From assembly GCA_026545765.1 (NCBI GenBank), contig CM048844.1:59864932-59928931 (forward strand): DNA of 64,000 nucleotides. Direction: 5' to 3'. The translations under genes and the position numbers were made by a program. This DNA comes from Plantago major. Taxonomy: Eukaryota; Streptophyta; Magnoliopsida; Lamiales; Plantaginaceae. Shown in pieces: positions 53,714-63,347 of this stretch (the first letter of the stretch is position 1; each line of letters starts with the position of its first letter). The notes under the pieces were generated by a model. That model did not search any database and was not told the DNA's origin. It saw only the letters and a program-made list of their open reading frames with translations.

Positions 53714-54578
53714 GAATCTAAGGCATCCCAAGTCATCAATGGATCCGAGACACTTTGGTCCAGCAGCGGTCCGATCCAGGCGGACCGACCATGGTCCGAC
53801 CCACATTGAAAGAAAGGGGGAAGGATTTGGACCTACAAGGCCCGACCGGAACCATAGGTCAGACCCACCTTAGTCAAAGCCACTGCAGGAAAGGAGTATA
53901 GTGCTAAGTCGATTACCCTCTCCAGGCCAAGGACTCCGATCGGATGTCGACTCGGATCGGCATGACCATCTCATAAAGCAACCAAGCAAATGGGCACCAA
54001 AGAGTGAGATGTCGAACCAGGGAGCTCCGAATCGGAAGAGTTGGACGAGGCGGAGAACTTCCTCGGTGACAACCAAATATGGTCCGGACCGATCGTCGGG
54101 ACCCATCTCTCGAACACAGGAACTCGAGAACTAGTCACATCCTCGAGAACTCTCCCAATAATGACCAAACTACCCTAAAGCCCAAGATGGCATGGGCTAA
54201 AGCTTCGTGTTGGGCTATGGGCCTCATGTTAGCATCGGTGGCTCAATCCTGGCCGTACACATGGCGCGATCCTGCAACCCTCCATTTTGATGATAGCCTA
54301 AAAAGGCACACATCCCCACAAGATCAAGTAAGTCATCTTACAAGTCACTTCAGCTAATCCAGGCATTATCTGAGTGATCTTGATCACTCTCGGTAAAGTC
54401 TCATCTGGTTTGACACTTGTGCAAGGGCACTAACCTTCCCTTTGAAGTGTGCGAGGTCCTTACTTACAAGCGGTTGGTCCTTGGTTCTTCCTTGGTCCTT
54501 ACCTAGGAGCTTCTTACCTTAGCACCCATTAGTGGAGTTGATTAAAATCTAAGTAGTTGGGGAGTTACACCCTCGACA
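53630..54578 (+). repeat. Candidate 5' LTR of the Tat element (~949 bp)
   Basis: It begins TGTTGATCT directly after satellite subunit B breaks off at AAAAAATAC (53,624) and ends CCTCGACA at 54,578. TTTGGC follows, the usual spacing of a plant gypsy LTR end to its primer-binding site. It contains a TATA-like stretch about 280 bases before its end. The five bases CACGG just before it could be a target duplication, but the other flank is not in the window. Without a matching 3' LTR the limits rest on these signals alone. Confidence 0.55.
54297..54306 (+). promoter_or_regulatory. TATA-like box in the LTR (degenerate)
   Basis: CCTAAAAAGG, followed by CACACATCCCCACAAG, lies where LTR promoters of this group carry a CCTATAAAAGG-type TATA box. 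One or two changes from a TATA box would explain it. Inference from position and similarity only. Confidence 0.35.
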
Positions 54579-54600
54579 TTTGGCAAATCTGTGGGAATCT
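54579..54600 (+). other. Degenerate primer-binding site
   Basis: TTTGGC, then AAATCTGTGGGAATC, directly follows the LTR end. Tat elements commonly have TTTGGCGCCGTCTGTGGGAA-like sequence here. The first TGGC is kept, the following GCCG is replaced, and the CTGTGGGAA tail is kept. The site is recognisable by context but would pair poorly with a tRNA 3' end. Confidence 0.6.
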
Positions 54601-55004
54601 TTACAAAAGTCCGTTCTCTTGATGTGCTTAAGAACAAGAAGGTCCTGAGAACCAGCATACTTGCCATTGATACTTTGCTCCAAGACAAAGGAAGACCTCT
54701 CACTAGAAGAGGTGGGGTAGCAAGTTTCAACACGAGAAGTAATAGATGATCAGTGATGGCCATACCGCTAGTCTTTCTTGGCGAGAAGAGCCACTAATCC
54801 ACCGATGAGATCCAGACACTTGGGGACGAGGCGGGTTCCTCCGTCGAACACATGGTCCTCCTCAGGAAGAAACTTTACCCTCCAGATAGGCGGATCATTA
54901 AATCCTAGTTAGTTCGGGATGAATGAGAATCAGTATGGCCTCTTACTCACCACTATTGAGGATCCTTTGGATCGAACAACCTCGACCTCCTCGGCCCTCC
55001 ACCT
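54601..55004 (+). other. Leader between primer site and gag
   Basis: About 400 bases without a continuous reading frame. CGGATCATTAAATCCTAG near 54,890 is unremarkable. Nothing else is recognised here, although the broken start of gag may extend into it. Confidence 0.4.
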
Positions 55005-56470
55005 TTGGCAATCCCAAGACAAGATGAACCGCTCAATCAAGAAATGAGCACCGTCCCATCCAACAACATTTGGGGAACAAGCTCAACGGAAGATCTAAGG
55101 ACCTTCTTAGGGGAGGCGCTTCTCATGAACAACGAGAGAGAAGTCCGGAAGTGCATGGAGTGGGCAGTGGGAACCGGTCGTGAGAGCTCAACAACAAGCG
55201 CCAGATCAAATGGCGGAAAGCATCCCGATGGTTCAATCGGTGATCTTCCTCAGGATGTAGCTATCAACCCAGGCTGGTAAAAGGCCAGCAGTGGCGGATC
55301 TACCTCCAGAAGGCCTTGAAACACAAATTGCCACCTTGAGCAAGATGGTCAAAGCACATGAGAAGGTGGTAGTTAAAACTCCCAACCCTCTGCGATGAGA
55401 TCGAGAGAAGAAAGAAAGCGCCCATTGCGTTATCCCAAACCTTGAGCATTACTATGGAGATACTTGCACTGGGGCATCTTACTGAATCTGAAAGTAAGAT
55501 GGAAAGCAATGGACTCAGACAACATGAAAGCTCTCAACTTTTCCACCACACTCTTTGGAGAAGCAATGGATTGGTGGACCTCACTACTAATGGTTCCATC
55601 GGATCTTATCTGGACGTCGCCTCCTTTTCTTGAAAAGGTTTGAGAAAAAGAAAAGGAAGAGGTCGGTTGAGCACACCGGGCATAATCCGGAAAGAGCATG
55701 AGGACCTTAGAACCTTCCTTCACCGCTTCAGCTGAAATCTGAGTGAAACCTCATAGCATCAAAGGCGGTCCGACACCTATATGCTAACACTTATAATGAT
55801 GAGCTTAGAAGGAAGCTTTCCAGAAGAAATCCTGCTTGAAAAGTACACGGAAGATATATCTTGAAGGAGTCTTGTATGGAGAAGATTACAAGAAATGTCC
55901 GATAAGGCGAGGAATAAAGAAGGGAAAGAACAAATCTGACAGAACTCCCTCCTCGTCGAGGAAGTTCGAGCAAAAGGAGATCTCGAGGAGGGAAAGAATT
56001 CCGTAGAGAAAGAACTCCACAGGAGATCGTGAGTATACTATCAACAGACCAAGATCCGACATCTTGGCTTCTATTGATGAGAAGAATTAGATATACAATG
56101 GCTAAACATGTCGGGGCGACAAGAAGAGTAAATTTTCTAAAGACTCATGGGTTCCACAAGCGAAAGGTCACCCGTGAGGATTGCATCCGATTGAAGGCAA
56201 TCGAAAGACTAGTGAGAAGTGGGAAGTTGAAAGAACAGCGGTGAAGAAGAACCCTCGGGCATAGAAAGAATGGCCGGAGAAGAGAGGGCGTGATTGAGAC
56301 CTCAAGCGGGATCTTTGCCACCACCTCCGGTGAAATCCCACCTCGGCATGCCCAAAGATACCAAGGTACCGAAGATCTGAAATGGAGAACCTCCTTACGA
56401 TTGGAGTTATCAGCGCCATTTGGGAGGACAACCGGGGAGATAGAAATGCAAGGGAAAGGACCGTCTGACA
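55005..56470 (+). pseudogene. gag: gag polyprotein remnant (retrotransposon Gag)
   Basis: Gag forms the particle around the element RNA. A 91-codon open piece starts at 55,005 and ends at 55,280. In another frame VADLPPEGLETQIATLSKM can be read from about 55,290. The capsid signature MDWWTS is near 55,565, followed by an FLHRF piece near 55,710. The C-terminal part reads EDCIRLKAIERLVRSG near 56,175-56,230, the cysteine-bearing tail common to Tat Gag. The pieces lie in all three + frames, with many small indels between them, so no product of normal length is possible as read. The start at 55,005 is the first ATG of the longest open piece and is not proven. Confidence 0.75.
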
Positions 56471-56471
56471 C

Positions 56472-56950
56472 TTGAGAAACAACAGGCTTACGGTCCACCA
56501 CGAAAGCACAAATCTGATTACCTTTGGCGATGCGAGATCCCCACCAGCGTCTGGCGGAGATCTCGAGGACCCCGATGTCCCTATGGTTGTTTCTCTAGTG
56601 ATTGCCACTTCCAAGGTCGACAAGGTACTAATCGACAGAAGCTCCTCCAGCGTCATATCCAAAAGGACCGTGGAGCAAATGCACAGGGCAAATACAATAT
56701 GGGCAGGTATACACTTCATTGGTAGGTTTTGGAGGGTGCATGGTCGCCCCATTGGAAGTATATCACTACAAGTCTCTATGGGCACCTTTCAAAAGGGTGA
56801 CCAAGACTATCCTCTTTGTGGTAGTAGATAGCACCTTCGACTATAGCGTGATCTTGGGCCGGGACTTAACCAATTGAGCAATTGCTTCTCCCTTACACAA
56901 GGTAAAGTTTCCAACCCCAAATGGCGTGGGAGAAGAAATGGGCAGCGTTA
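56472..56950 (+). pseudogene. pol: pol aspartic protease remnant
   Basis: The retroviral-type protease cuts Gag-Pol. An open piece of 119 codons (56,472-56,831) holds ITFGDA, then VVSLVIATSKVDKVLID followed by RSSSSVI. In active proteases the motif after VLID or VLVD is a D-T/S-G triad; here the second and third positions read R-S, so the active site is altered. The flap and C-terminal part continue in another frame with VILGRD at about 56,851. The Tat linker KFPTPNGVGEEMG is at about 56,905-56,944. Two frameshifts at least separate these pieces. Confidence 0.75.
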
Positions 56951-57209
56951 GAGAAACTGGGAGTGCTACATCATGTCGACCGGAGGGGCCACGGTGCCTT
57001 TCCTTTCGGTCACTAAGGGCCCTCGTAGCCATTCTTCCATTACTCTAGCCACCAAAGGAAGAAATCGGTATTGGGTCACTGAGAGAAGTTCCCAAAAGGC
57101 TAGAATAGAATCCCATGAAGCCTTGAAAGAGGTCCAAGGTGAAGGACTCGAAAGAACAACTCGGATTGGAGCGGAGATGAGTCGGAGTAGGCAAGCTCAT
57201 CACTTGCCT

Positions 57210-58800
57210 TCGACAATCGCGACATCTTTGCTTGGAGCACAGATGATCTCAAGGGGTAGACCAGGATCGCAGTTCACCGTCGAACATGGATCCGTGATTG
57301 ACACATCCGACAAGAGGAAAGACTTTGGACCGATTGAGGATGCTATCATAGCGGGGAGGTTGACAAGTTGATGAAAGCGGGTCATGTCGAAGAAGTCGGA
57401 TACTCCGATTGGAGTGCATAGCGTGGTCCTCGTCGAAAAAGCTCCGGAAAGTGGAGAATGTGCAATGACTTCACTAGACTCGACAAATTTTGTCGAAGGA
57501 TCCTATCCATTGCCGCATAGACCAATTTGGTTGATTCCACTGCGGGATGTGCGCTAAGCTTCATTGATGCATATCAAGGCTTCTACCAAATTAGGATGGC
57601 TCGAAGACATCAAAGCGGCATTCTTGCGGTAGGAGGTCTATTGCTTCAAGGTCATGCCCTTTGGCATCGAGAATCAGGAGCTACTACCTGCAGTGGTAAA
57701 TAAGATGTTCAAGGAAGAATTGGGAAAAACCATGGAAGTCTATGTGGATGACATGCTTGTGAAAAGCAAGGCGAAGAGGAACATCGAACACCTTAACAAT
57801 TGTTTTCTATTCTCGAAATCTGAATGAAGCTGAACCCTGAAAAGTGCACTTTCGGGGTGAAAGGAGGAAAATTCCTTGGTTACATGGTCACAGAAAGAGG
57901 CATCAGTGCTAACCCAGAGAAAATAAAGGCAATCGTAGATCTACCACAGCCCAGAGAAAATAAAGGCATCTATTGCTTCAAGGTCATGCCCTTTGGCCTC
58001 AAGAATGCAGGAGCTACTTACTGTGGCTGGTAAATAAGATGTTCAAGGAAGAATTAGGAAAAACCATGGAAGTCTATGTGGATGACATGCTTGTGAAAAG
58101 TGAAGAGGAACACGTCGAACACCTTAACAATTGTTTTCTATTCTCAAAATCTGAAATGAAGTGAACCACGAAAGTGCACTTTAAAGGTGAAAGGAGGAAA
58201 ATTCCTTAGTTACATGGTCACGAGAAAGAGGCATCGGTGCTAACCCGGAGAAAATAAAGGCAATCGTAGATCTACCACAGCCCAGAGAAAATAAAGGCAT
58301 CTATTGCTTCAAGGTCATGCCCTTTGGCCTCAAGAATCTGGGAGCTACTTACCTGTGGTGGTAAATAAGATGTTCAAGGAAGAATTGGGAAAAACCATGG
58401 AAGTCTATGTGGATGACATGCTTGTGAAAAGCAAGGTGAAGAGGAACACGTGAACACCTTAACAATTGTTTTCTATTCTCCGAAATCTGAATGAAAAGTG
58501 AACCACGAAAGTGCACTTCGGGGTGAAAGGAGGAAAATTCCTTGGTTACATAGTCACAGAAAGAGGCATCGGTGCTAACCCGGAGAAAATAAAGGCAATC
58601 GTAGATCTACCACAGCCAGGCTATCAATGAAGTTCGAGCTTCTAGGAAAGGTGATGGCATTGAGCCGTTTTATCTCAAGATCCAGAGAAGAACCTTCCCT
58701 TCTTTAAGATCTTACGAAAGGAACTAAGTTCGAGTGGACAAAGGAGTGTGAAGAATACAGAAAACTTGAAAAAGTATCTCCTCTCGCCTATACATCTAAA
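57210..58800 (+). pseudogene. pol: pol reverse transcriptase remnant with internal triplication
   Basis: RT copies element RNA into DNA. The pre-RT piece DIFAWSTDDLKG is near 57,221, EVDKLMKAGHVEEVGYSDW near 57,355, and FIDAYQGFYQIRMA near 57,565. The catalytic YVDDM occurs three times, at 57,741, 58,075 and 58,406, because the palm segment is triplicated. After the third copy the RT end continues with GKVMALSRFIS and KFEWTKECEE. Frame changes occur every 100-200 bases. One conserved stretch of 69 codons (57,824-58,033) reads through a copy junction, giving [12 protein letters not shown], which is not a natural RT sequence. Confidence 0.85.
57639..58617 (+). repeat. Tandem triplication of a ~331-bp RT segment
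   Basis: The segment from TATTGCTTCAAGGTCATGCC to GATCTACCACAGCC is present three times, starting at 57,639, 57,971 and 58,302 (spacings 332 and 331). The copies are nearly identical apart from small differences, many beside CG: CTCGAAA, CTCAAAA and CTCCGAAA; ACATCGAAC, ACGTCGAAC and ACGTGAAC. Junctions 1/2 and 2/3 are the same (CACAGCCCAGAGAAAATAAA then GGCATCTATTG), and GAGAAAATAAAGGCA also occurs just before each junction, giving microhomology. Either a real duplication event or an assembly artefact. Confidence 0.9.
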
Positions 58801-59160
58801 CCCATGGAGGCTGAAACTCTTTACCTATTTGGCCACCTGATGAGGCAATGAGTTACATCTTGAATCTGATACAAGACAACGAGCATTTACCAATTTACTA
58901 CTTGAGCAAAGCCCTTGCAGCTCGAGGCCGGATATGTCAAGGTTGAAAAGCTTCATAGCATTAGTTTACTTTGCGGCATTGAAGCCTTACTTCAAGTCGC
59001 ATCGGATTGTGGTCCTTACAAATGAGCCACTCAAACATGTCTTGGACAAACGGATCGGTCAGGCGCTGTCGAATGGGCTATTGAACTAATTGAATATGAT
59101 ATTGGGTATCAAGCCCCATCCAAGAAAGCGCAAGTTAAGCCGACTTCACAGTAGACTATC
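58800..59160 (+). pseudogene. pol: pol RNase H remnant (first)
   Basis: RNase H removes RNA from the RNA-DNA hybrid. Pieces in different frames read KVEKLHSI, then a stretch around CGGATTGTGGTCCTTACAAA near 59,002, and AVEWAIELIEYDIGYQ at about 59,065-59,115, the conserved C-terminal end of the RT-linked RNase H in Ty3/gypsy elements. The N-terminal catalytic part is badly broken (58,800-58,930) and I could not confirm the acidic residues. Confidence 0.7.
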
Positions 59161-59429
59161 CGGAGGAAGCGAGAGGAGAGCGAAAACTCGGAAAAGGCTA
59201 GTCATGTGGTGATAGCCCAAATCAAGGAATCAAGTGGAGAGAAAGTAGTAGAAGAGTCACAAAGAGGTAGCATCAACTTATGACTAAGTATCACCAACCT
59301 ATGGATGATTCCGAGAGTAAGGCACATGTTTCTCTTGGATGAAGAACTCGATACCTCGACAAGCGCATCTTGAGCAAGAAGCAAGAGGTTGAAAGCACTC
59401 ACTCCACTTGGAGGTAAGGAAAGAAACAA
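59161..59429 (+). other. Linker between the two RNase H domains
   Basis: About 270 bases that belong to pol by position. No domain could be read. An open frame on the other strand here is a shadow. Confidence 0.4.
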
Positions 59430-59835
59430 AGAATGTTGGACATTACAAGTGGGCGGATCATCCACCGGACGGTTGGGAGGAATAGAATTTTCCTTGAAAG
59501 TCTGAAGGAGCCAAGCTAAATGCCATCACCCTCAATTTTAAGGTGACGAACAATGAGGCCGAATATGAAGCACTTATCACCGCCTAAGAATGGCGAAAGC
59601 CCTTGGTAAAGGATCAAAGCTACAGGACTGGCTCGTACAATCCCAGTTCTCCGGGTCCTTTACCACCAAAGGACCTAACATGATCAAATACTTGGAGCTC
59701 CTCAAGAAAGAGGTTGAGCACTTTGAAGAATTTACTCTTGACCAATTTCACAGAGAATGGAATGAAAAGCCAGCGCCCTCTCAAATGCGCCTCGACCTTA
59801 GGAGCTTTGGACCTGAGAAGTGTCATCCTAATGAC
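59430..59835 (+). pseudogene. pol: Second, archaeal-type RNase H remnant (Tat hallmark)
   Basis: Tat elements carry a second RNase H between the first one and integrase. Here GSSTGRLGG (about 59,450) and the conserved NNEAEYEAL (about 59,550-59,575) are readable. TTKGPNMIKYLELLKKEVEH follows within an open piece of 129 codons starting at 59,590. Position and motifs fit this domain and not integrase. At least two frameshifts break it. The glutamate of the NNEAEYEAL motif is present. The expected SDSQLV-type motif is altered around 59,620-59,645. Confidence 0.8.
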
Positions 59836-59879
59836 CAGCGGAATCCTCCTGCAAACCCCAAGCAGACGGATGCTTCTCT

Positions 59880-61074
59880 TAGTCTGAGAAAGAAATTGGA
59901 TGGTGATATATTCCGTTACCTCAAGGATGGTACTTTACATGGATCTAGAGAGGCAGGAAGATTCAATGTCGAGCTATGAACTTTATTTTGGAAGAAGATC
60001 TCTACAAAAGATCCTACAGCGGAACTCACATGAGGTGCCTAGATCCTCAAGAGGCAAAAACTGTGATGGAAGAAATCCATGCCAGAAGTTGTGGAAGTCA
60101 TTCTGGAGGAAGAACTTTGGTGCAAAAGATCATAAGGCAAGGATACTATTGGCGACTATTGACATAGATCTTGCCAACATCGCGCTGTGAAGGGCGATAC
60201 TATGCCGACATACCACCGCCCGACCACCCTATGATTCCGTCAATCATAGCATGCCCATTTGATCAATGGGGCATAGACATAGTTGGTCCCTTTCACGAGA
60301 ACACATCAAAAGAATTTCTTGATAGTGGCGTGGAATACTTCACTCGATGGGTCGGCTGAGCGGTGTCAACCATCACGAAGCGGTTGGACATTCATACGGA
60401 AGAAAATCATCCGGTTTGGACTCCCACAGTGCTAGTTTACGACAATGGAGCACAATTTTACAGGTCGAGGCCGAAGGTGGCCAGTCCTTCAAAATAGAAC
60501 AACGCTTTACTTCCATTGGCCACCCCGAGCCAGTGGTGGTGGAAGCCACCAACAAGACCATAGTCAAAATTTTGAGAGAAGGTTGAGAACTTCCCAAGGC
60601 AGGTTAGGCGGATGATCTCGGCAGTCCTTTGGGCACATCGAGCAGCCGGCCCAGCCACCTGAAACACCTTTCTCCCTGGTCTATGGATCCGAGGCGGTCA
60701 TCCCTTCGGAGACGGTGGTGGCAACCTAGAGAATCCAGCAATACAACCCAGTTGATAATGAGATCGCAAGGATCTATGACCTTGAGCTCCTTGAAGACAA
60801 GCGCGATAAGGCATTGGCCAACATCCTTCGGTACCAAGCCATGACCGCTCAAGCATACAATAAACGTGTCTTTCCCAAGGACATACAAGTTGGAGACTTA
60901 GTCCTCAGAAGAGCCGATATACTAAGTCATGTGGGGAAATTTAAGCCCAAGTGGGAAGGACCGTACAAAGTTACTGGGGCAAGAGTTAATGGAAGCTTTG
61001 AACTAGAAGATGAGCATGGGCGGGCCTTGAAGAGAACTTGGAATGCCAAGAATCTCCAAAAGTTTTACACTTAG
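59880..61074 (+). pseudogene. pol: pol integrase remnant with intact C-terminal tail
   Basis: Integrase joins element DNA to the chromosome. The zinc-binding N-terminal region reads CGSHSGGRTL and RQGYYW (60,090-60,155), after an MNFILEEDLYKRSYSGTHMR piece near 59,976. The catalytic core shows WGIDIVGPF near 60,270 (first D), YDNGAQF at 60,438 (second D) and EATNKTIVKIL near 60,543 (the E), each separated by frameshifts. YGSEAVIPSET follows near 60,680. The last 86 codons (60,814-61,074) are open and end in KNLQKFYT and a stop, the normal pol end in this lineage. No chromodomain follows, as expected for Tat. Confidence 0.85.
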
Positions 61075-61350
61075 AGAAGGAGTGTGGCAACGACTGTCAC
61101 CTTCCTTTATCTTGTCGATCTGTTTTTTGTGTTTGTTCTTTGAAAAGGCCTCGAAGCCCTCAAGTTGTAATTCGATTTCCGTCAAATCAATACAACTGTG
61201 ATTTCATAAAACATTGTTAATAATCATGTCCTTCGAATCTCATGATTCGAACAGGCCATGAAGATATTTAACTCGATCGAAACTAGATCATACATGATCC
61301 GGATCGGACTAACACAATCAAACAATGTCGACCTTGACAAAGCAAATCGC
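61075..61350 (+). other. Untranslated region downstream of pol
   Basis: AT-richer DNA after the pol stop. CAATACAAC near 61,189 lies where a sense polyadenylation signal would be expected, but it is not a canonical AATAAA. No further gene is seen. Confidence 0.4.
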
Positions 61351-61357
61351 TTTTATT
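61351..61357 (-). promoter_or_regulatory. Possible - strand polyadenylation signal AATAAAA
   Basis: TTTTATT on the + strand reads AATAAAA on the - strand, 103 bases past the stop of the - strand frame at 61,460. A short inverted repeat (GAGCTT at 61,403, AAGCTC at 61,416) lies between them. Together they look like the 3' end of an antisense transcription unit. Confidence 0.35.
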
Positions 61358-61459
61358 AAAATAGAGTGCAATTACAAAGTCGAGGTCCGAAGAGCCCTAA
61401 TCGAGCTTACAAAACAAGCTCCTATTCTATCTCTTTTCTTCTACGGTGAAGCTTCTTAA

Positions 61460-61651
61460 TTAACCACAGTCTGCAGACCAAACCCCGTCAGCACTATTAA
61501 CTTTATCTGTACGCTCCGAAGGAAGAAGAATTCCACCATCAACTTTGATTGCTTCTTGACAAAGATTTGAAGCCCCCTTGGACGATCTAAAAAGGCTAAC
61601 AATGAGACGAGATATGAGGCCATTCAATGCTTCGAAAGGATACTTCATCAC
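61460..61651 (-). CDS. Possible antisense reading frame in the Tat 3' region, fragment
   Basis: A 63-codon open frame on the - strand ends at 61,460, followed by AATAAAA. Some Tat elements carry an antisense gene of unknown role between pol and the 3' LTR, and the position fits. I recognise no domain, the frame does not continue upstream without stops, and by length alone it could be chance. Confidence 0.25.
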   Translation of the reverse strand: MMKYPFEALNGLISRLIVSLFRSSKGASNLCQEAIKVDGGILLPSERTDKVNSADGVWSADCG

Positions 61652-61773
61652 TTGAGCGAAGAGAGCTCAAAGCAAGCAAGAAGCACTATAACAATCCGGA
61701 TCGCCTCTTACCAAATACTATAAATACATCCAGTTCAGTATTTGGGCGACCAACCGGATAGTCGGATTAACCA

Positions 61774-62095
61774 AGTCACTCGGAGGCTCCCGTTGGTCAA
61801 GTCCCAACAAGGCCAAGCATAGTCAGAACTCAGTCGAGGTGCAAGTCGCTCCCTCGAGCCTTCAATTAGAATCACCCTGACAAAATTTGAACTGCTCAGA
61901 CGAAAGACCTTAGGTGAAAGACAAGCGAGTCACCGAAGGTTGCTTAGGAAGTCCCCAATGATCAGACTCAAACAAGCTCGGCCTTATCGGGGACTCCTTT
62001 CCAGTGCAAGTAGCTCCCACGAGCCTTCAATCCTGGAAACAAAGTCCTGTGAACCGAAGCCTTTCGGATCGTATCTTCAAGAGCGAGCTAAAAGA
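61774..62095 (+). repeat. Two diverged tandem copies of ~150-165 bp in the 3' region
   Basis: Matching blocks occur in the same order twice: AGTCAC at 61,774 and 61,928; AAGTCCC at 61,799 and 61,949; GTGCAAGTNGCTCCC then CGAGCCTTCAAT at 61,839 and 62,004. Spacings are 154, 150 and 165, so internal indels are present. The repeat shows no sequence likeness to the satellite that I can see. Tat elements are known for tandem repeats in this region. Confidence 0.6.
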
Positions 62096-62598
62096 CCTAC
62101 TAAAGGATACATCTCCTCGATCAGAAGCGAGCAACTAGACCTGAGGATTGGTGAAAGCCTTCAACATCTCGGGCGGTTTTTCGGCCAACCACGAAATCTT
62201 GGAAGGATTCTACCAAACCATTATCGACTTATCGCCCAGGCACATACCAGGCGGAATGCCTTGGATGCATTGAGGTTCAAAACAACTATTTGAAGATCCC
62301 CAAACCATCCGGCTAATCTACCTCTCAAAAGTCAAAGTCGAATATAGACCCTGACCGGAGAAAGAAGATTAACTTTGGATCGGAAGGAATTGGTAGCAAA
62401 GATTTCAGCCTCATTCGGCCGGACCGTATCCTCGAAGATCCGAGGTGGCTTTAGAAATTTAATTTCCAAAACTCTCAACGTGAACCAACGGGTAGACTTC
62501 GAAGCATCGGAGAAACCCTTGGGACAAGATCACGCAAGAGTGATGTTATAAACATGCTCACTGACCGCTTTCGGACTCGAGCTCAGGACCTTGGTTAC

Positions 62599-62649
62599 TA
62601 TAAAAGGAGAAAATGTCCTAATGAAAAGCCATACAAAGGGGTATATATA
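62599..62649. promoter_or_regulatory. Two TATA-like motifs
   Basis: TATAAAAGGAGA at 62,599 and TATATATA at 62,642 lie within 51 bases. The first suits a + strand promoter. The second is self-complementary and could serve either strand; on the - strand it would lie about 1.3 kb upstream of the AATAAAA signal. Motif-only evidence. Confidence 0.3.
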
Positions 62650-63347
62650 GTAAGGAGGACCCGGTTAGAAGCGGACACATGTCCCACTAGCTACGGAAAT
62701 GGGCTTGGGCGAATATGAGCACAGCTCTTGACTTCCATTAGCCCAATAATCCATCCATACAGTCGGGCACATTGACTAAGTTACTCACTCGAGCGTATCA
62801 AGCTGAAGGTGACATAACAACATCCAAGCAAGCTGTGATTAGTATAGAGTCACCACATGTAATGATGATCATCTTTCACTATCTCACAAGTCATGTATGA
62901 CTCGGGATAACACACCAAGTCAACGTCCGAATCGTCACTACTTATGATGATCTGAGGAAATTCTCTTTCTGTAAGCCTTGTCACTCTAAGGCGTGGCTCG
63001 AACCGTTCGTGATCCGGTTTATTTCTATTAAAGATTCCGATTCGGATGGGCACAATGGTTGATCGTCCCCAAGACCATACAAGAGAATTTGCATCGAAAA
63101 TTGCGTTACAGCGGTATGAATCTCAAAGGTCCGTACCCATTATCCGAGTTTACGAGGGTTGATGAGTTTCTAAGAAAATACGAAATTAAATGCGCAAGAA
63201 TGTAAACAACAACATTAGTATTTCAGTGACAAAAATAGTTCCGAGCCACCAATGGGCCCGGACCAACAACATTCATCAAATCGGGTATATGGTTTTACAA
63301 AAAGATGATGAGCAAAAAAGACAACATTGTTTTCAGGACCGAAGGCA

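Larger units (their letters stand above)
53630..61074 (+). mobile_element. Degenerate Ty3/gypsy LTR retrotransposon, Tat lineage (5' LTR to end of pol; 3' limit unknown)
   Basis: A candidate LTR begins TG at 53,630, directly against satellite DNA, and ends CA at 54,578 next to a degenerate primer-binding site. Recognisable gag, aspartic protease, RT, RNase H, a second RNase H and integrase follow in that order on the + strand. The linker KFPTPNGVGEEMG between protease and RT, and the second RNase H between RNase H and integrase, are hallmarks of Tat elements. Every domain is broken by frameshifts. The 3' LTR was not found before 64,000, so the right end is open; it may lie outside the window, be deleted, or be interrupted by nested insertions. 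Confidence 0.9.
61652..63347. other. Retroelement-like or unidentified DNA without a supported gene
   Basis: Apart from the two-copy repeat and TATA-like motifs, no domain was recognised. An open + strand piece of 117 codons (61,940-62,293) overlaps the repeat and has no recognised motif. From about 62,560 to 63,100 the DNA resembles LTR DNA in style, with TATA boxes and GCCCAAT/ATGGGC patches, but does not match the 5' LTR. It may be the 3' region of the Tat element, a different solo LTR, or a nested insert. Confidence 0.5.

Noticed and set aside
53870..54357. Open frames on both strands inside the LTR
   Set aside because: No protein motif; they lie in the LTR body and overlap on opposite strands.
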